Shown here in pieces: positions 61,285 to 64,000 of a stretch of DNA of 64,000 nucleotides (within the stretch, counting starts at the first letter, position 1; the number at the start of each line of letters is the position of its first letter). The notes under the pieces were generated by a model. That model did not search any database. It was not told the origin of the DNA and saw only the letters and a list, made by a program, of their open reading frames with translations. The stretch lies in contig NZ_CP095073.1 of NCBI RefSeq assembly GCF_022919095.1, forward strand, positions 1,364,001 through 1,428,000, read 5' to 3'. Source of the stretch: Halobacillus salinarum (GTDB lineage Bacteria; Bacillota; Bacilli; Bacillales; Halobacillaceae). Both the position numbers and the translations under genes were made by a program.

Positions 61285-62742
61285 TTATTCATCAATTGTT
61301 TCTTTAGCCAGGATTAAATAATTCATTTCTTTCTCTTCGATTGAGTTGTAGCGTCCTGCATTGACGAGATAGAAGACGGCTCCAATCAAGATCCATACAG
61401 CTAAAGCAATGTACGATTCTTTACCAAGCGATGCTGGTGATTGGGGAATCAAAAGCAAGAGCAGAAATCCGATAGAGCTGATCATCCCGATTAAAGCGAG
61501 TAATTTTCTTCCGGGAGATACTTCCGTTGATGTATGTTTGGCCCGCTGCTGCTTCGACCATGTGAAAAACTTATAAGCCGTTGCCGCACAAAAGAAATAG
61601 GCAATGGCAACTCCAGTAGAAGACATATCCACCACCCACAGCAGAGCTTGTCTGCCAAACCATGGCGCGATTAAGCAGAGCCCCATCGTAAACAGAATAC
61701 CTACATAAGGGGTATGGTAATTTTTATGAAGCGCGCGGAAAGCATTTGGAAGAATACGGGCTCTTCCCATTGCGAAAGTGAGACGGCTGGATGAAATATA
61801 AAAACCATTTAATCCAGTAAAAATCCCCATTGAAACGGCAACGGCGATAATAAATACGCCGGTTTTACCTAGGTAGCTCTCGATCGCATCTCCAGTGCCC
61901 CATACCGAATCCTGTGTTTGGCTGAGCAGCTGCTGCCACGGCATCGTGCTGGCTGTAATGGTAATCATAGCCGCATAAGCAAGTCCAGCAGCGAGCAGGG
62001 AAAGAATAATTAATCCAAACGCTTTTTTCGATTCAAACTTAAATTCCTCAGCTGCCTGGGGAATGTTGTCAAATCCCACATAAGCAAAGGGGGCGATGGC
62101 AAGAATCGTTAATATTGAAGCTATCGGTGCCTGTTCAGGCTTAAACGCCGGAGCAAGGTTAGTCAGGCTTGGCCCATCTGAGACAATGGCCCCGATGGCA
62201 AGCAGGAGAATCCCAATGATTAAGATGATGCTGAAAATAAATTGGGTGCGTCCAGAAAAACTCGCCCCGCGGATGTTTAACAAGGCAAACACGATCAAGG
62301 CCGCGCTTGCAATTAAAATCTGCACCAAGTACACATCATACCCTGCGATTGTATATAAGTATCCTTGCTTTACGATTCCTGGAAACAGAAACTTTGCTAA
62401 CAGGGATAAAGCAGAAGCATTCAAGGCCACAATACAGGTGTAGCCGAGGGTCAAAAACCAGCCGGCAAAAAAAGCAAAGAACCTGCCGAACCCGATATAG
62501 GCATAAGCAAATTCGCCCCCTGTAACCGGAAACTTTTCAATCAGGAATCCATAGCTGACTCCGATAACCATCATTAAGGCAGCACCTAGTAGAATGCCGA
62601 TGATGACACCCACAGGCCCTGCCTGGCCGATCCAGTCTGTAGGAAGAACAAAGGCTCCCCATCCAATGGCTGAGCCAAAGGCAATCGCCCAGACCCAGTG
62701 TGCTTTCAATGATCGTTCTAGCTGTTTTCTTTCTTTTGCCAT
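61285..62742 (-). CDS. APC-family amino acid permease
   Basis: 485 residues, about 12 membrane segments. The N-terminal AIAFGSAIGWGAFVLPTDWI carries the unwound first-helix motif (GSAIGWG) of APC transporters; FPVTGGEFAYAYIGFGRFFA and AYVGFDNIPQAAEEF further support the family. The substrate cannot be deduced. The tail is charged and cytoplasmic. It is a single-gene unit. Confidence 0.9.
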   Translation of the reverse strand: MAKERKQLERSLKAHWVWAIAFGSAIGWGAFVLPTDWIGQAGPVGVIIGILLGAALMMVIGVSYGFLIEKFPVTGGEFAYAYIGFGRFFAFFAGWFLTLGYTCIVALNASALSLLAKFLFPGIVKQGYLYTIAGYDVYLVQILIASAALIVFALLNIRGASFSGRTQFIFSIILIIGILLLAIGAIVSDGPSLTNLAPAFKPEQAPIASILTILAIAPFAYVGFDNIPQAAEEFKFESKKAFGLIILSLLAAGLAYAAMITITASTMPWQQLLSQTQDSVWGTGDAIESYLGKTGVFIIAVAVSMGIFTGLNGFYISSSRLTFAMGRARILPNAFRALHKNYHTPYVGILFTMGLCLIAPWFGRQALLWVVDMSSTGVAIAYFFCAATAYKFFTWSKQQRAKHTSTEVSPGRKLLALIGMISSIGFLLLLLIPQSPASLGKESYIALAVWILIGAVFYLVNAGRYNSIEEKEMNYLILAKETIDE

Positions 62743-62830
62743 ATTACGTAAGAGCCTCCTATAAGTTGTATGACTGTAGTAAGAAGTACCCTATCATAAT
62801 AGACAAAAAGCAAGGAGTTGAAACCTCTAA

Positions 62831-63466
62831 TTATTCAACAGGTCGTTCCATATAGGAAAATTCACCGGTCTCAATTACCGCCTGACCGCTCGTGAGATCG
62901 GTGATCCAGGCAGTAAACTCCTCCTCTTGACTCGTTTTTACCCATACATCTATATGCACCTGTTCTAAATAATCAATGGACGATAAGTGGTAATTCGAAT
63001 TTCTTATTTCGTTTTCTAATTTTCCAAGCATTGTGTAATCAGCGATGATTTTTATCGTATGTACCCTCTGGCGCTCTACAATTCCTGTCGCATCAATCGC
63101 TTCAGCAGCGGTAGAAGAATAAGCACGGATCAACCCGCCGGCTCCAAGCTTTATACCGCCAAAATAGCGGGTAACCACTACAGCTGTATCTTTTAAGTCT
63201 TTTCTCTTTAATACTTCGAGGATGGGTACACCGGCCGTACCGCTTGGTTCCCCGTCATCATGCGCTTTTTGAATTAAGTTTTGCTCACCGATCATATAGG
63301 CGGAGCAGTTATGGTTGGCGTCTCCATGTTTCTTTTTTACGGAGTCAATAAATGCCTGGGCATGCTCTTCCGTTTCACATCTTTTGACATATCCGATAAA
63401 CCGCGATTTTTGAATGACGATTTCCTTATGACCTTCTGCATGTACCGTATAATAATTTTCCAGCAT
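62831..63466 (-). CDS. yvyE: YigZ/IMPACT family protein
   Basis: 211 residues. Clear IMPACT signature: KSRFIGYVKRCETEEHAQAF, then NCSAYMIG, HDDGEPSGTAGVPIL and VVVTRYFGGIKLGAGGLIRA. The C-terminal 70 residues are the DUF1949 domain. In B. subtilis yvyE lies beside degS-degU, and the same order is seen here, divergent from degS. The molecular function is not established; a role in translation or RNA binding is suspected for the family. Confidence 0.95.
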   Translation of the reverse strand: MLENYYTVHAEGHKEIVIQKSRFIGYVKRCETEEHAQAFIDSVKKKHGDANHNCSAYMIGEQNLIQKAHDDGEPSGTAGVPILEVLKRKDLKDTAVVVTRYFGGIKLGAGGLIRAYSSTAAEAIDATGIVERQRVHTIKIIADYTMLGKLENEIRNSNYHLSSIDYLEQVHIDVWVKTSQEEEFTAWITDLTSGQAVIETGEFSYMERPVE

Positions 63467-63629
63467 ATTGGCTTCAGCCTCCTAGTCCATTATTATATAG
63501 TTGTGAAGTTAGTCCAGCAAATGTTATAGACCTAACGTTATACTTTGGAAAAACATTCTTTCACTAACCCCCACAAAATGACTTAGATGAGTCGAATGTG
63601 TATGTGAATATTGATGGAGGAGTCTTCAA

Positions 63630-64000
63630 ATGAGAAATCGTAAAACTGGGGACAAAGCACTTGACTTTATCATTAATGAGATGGTAGACACCGTCACTAA
63701 TAGTAAGGATGAAATTTTTCAAATCGGGGAAGAATCCCGAAGTGAATTCGAGAACTTAAACAAAGAACTCAATGACATCAAACAACAAGTCATCTCACTC
63801 ATTGATGAAGGCGACAAATTGGAACAGAAAGTCCGATTTTCAAGAATGCGACTGTCCGAAGTAAGCAAGCAATTCCAGCAGTATTCAGAAGAAGAAATTA
63901 GAGAAGTATATGAACAAACACATGGGCTTCAAATGGATCTGTCCATGAAGCGGGAAAAAGAAAAGCAGTTAAGAAAGCGCAGGGACGATATTGAACTTCG
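63630..64000 (+). CDS. degS: Sensor histidine kinase DegS, N-terminal part (partial)
   Basis: The gene runs off the right edge after 123 codons. ATG 63630 has GGAGG nine bases upstream. The visible part is a cytoplasmic coiled-coil sensor domain (KALDFIINEMVDTVTNSKDE, then a long helix rich in Glu, Gln, Lys, Arg), as in Bacillus DegS; there is no membrane segment. The DegS-DegU system controls exoenzymes, motility and biofilm traits, fitting the secreted proteases encoded here. Identification rests on this domain and on the neighbouring yvyE. Confidence 0.9.
   Translation, partial: MRNRKTGDKALDFIINEMVDTVTNSKDEIFQIGEESRSEFENLNKELNDIKQQVISLIDEGDKLEQKVRFSRMRLSEVSKQFQQYSEEEIREVYEQTHGLQMDLSMKREKEKQLRKRRDDIEL

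Noticed and set aside
1-64000. CRISPR array, tRNA, rRNA, intact insertion sequence or prophage
   Set aside because: No regularly spaced repeats, no tRNA or rRNA core sequences and no intact transposase or phage structural genes were found by reading.

Overview
The window looks like chromosomal DNA of a low-to-mid GC Firmicute of the family Bacillaceae, most likely a moderately halophilic Halobacillus-type organism. The basis is Bacillus-type gene content (hom-thrC-thrB, yvyE next to degS, tagO, LCP proteins, pgcA, IDEAL-domain and DUF2187 proteins, SinI/SinR-type regulators), strong AGGAGG-type ribosome binding sites with many GTG and TTG starts, and secreted proteins with very acidic linkers. 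The genus is inference. No rRNA, tRNA, intact insertion sequence, prophage or CRISPR array was seen.

Layout. 0-4.4 kb: the end of an unknown gene, a small DNA-binding-like protein, a VanZ-like membrane protein, and the threonine operon hom-thrC-thrB on the minus strand, with thrB broken by a one-base deletion. 4.7-8.8 kb: a LacI-type regulator, a sucrose/glucoside-type PTS IIBC and mannose-6-phosphate isomerase, with two near-palindromic operators before the PTS gene. 8.8-15.3 kb: a secreted C39-like protein, an IDEAL-domain protein, a 42-residue SinI-like protein behind a leader that fits a class II cyclic di-GMP riboswitch, an AraC-type regulator, a short SinR-type HTH protein and phosphoglucomutase PgcA. 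15.6-43.3 kb: a surface region holding six secreted enzymes, each ending in three cell-wall-binding type 2 (CWB2) repeats: a lytic-transglycosylase-like protein, two subtilases, a nuclease, a 5'-nucleotidase and an amidase. Mixed among them are TagO, an LCP ligase, a Wzz/BY-kinase pair, GalU, an acyltransferase and a sulfotransferase.

43.3-56.9 kb: a polysaccharide and sulfate-activation run: lipoprotein, MurJ/Wzx-like flippase, PIG-L deacetylase, O-antigen-ligase-like polymerase, GT4 glycosyltransferase, PssD/PssE (Alg14/Alg13) pair, a second GalU, UDP-glucose dehydrogenase, ATP sulfurylase, an SLC13-type permease, APS kinase and PAP phosphatase. With the sulfotransferase at 39.8 kb this gives a complete route from sulfate to PAPS to a sulfated acceptor, and no sulfate-reduction gene is present. 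I infer a sulfated, uronic-acid-containing surface polysaccharide. 57-64 kb: a lipoprotein, a second LCP protein, small proteins, a class I cyclic di-GMP riboswitch before a second SinI-like gene, a zinc-ribbon TcaA-like membrane protein, an amino-acid permease, YvyE and the start of degS.

The most interesting candidate system is regulatory. Two SinI-like antirepressor genes, about 49 kb apart and flanking the surface-polymer region, each lie behind a cyclic di-GMP riboswitch of a different class, and a SinR-type HTH protein without the usual SinI-binding tail lies near the first. This suggests that cyclic di-GMP sets SinI-like protein levels and so matrix production. The second candidate is the sulfation pathway. 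One-base frameshifts in thrB and pssD lie in or next to short homopolymers and may be sequence errors.
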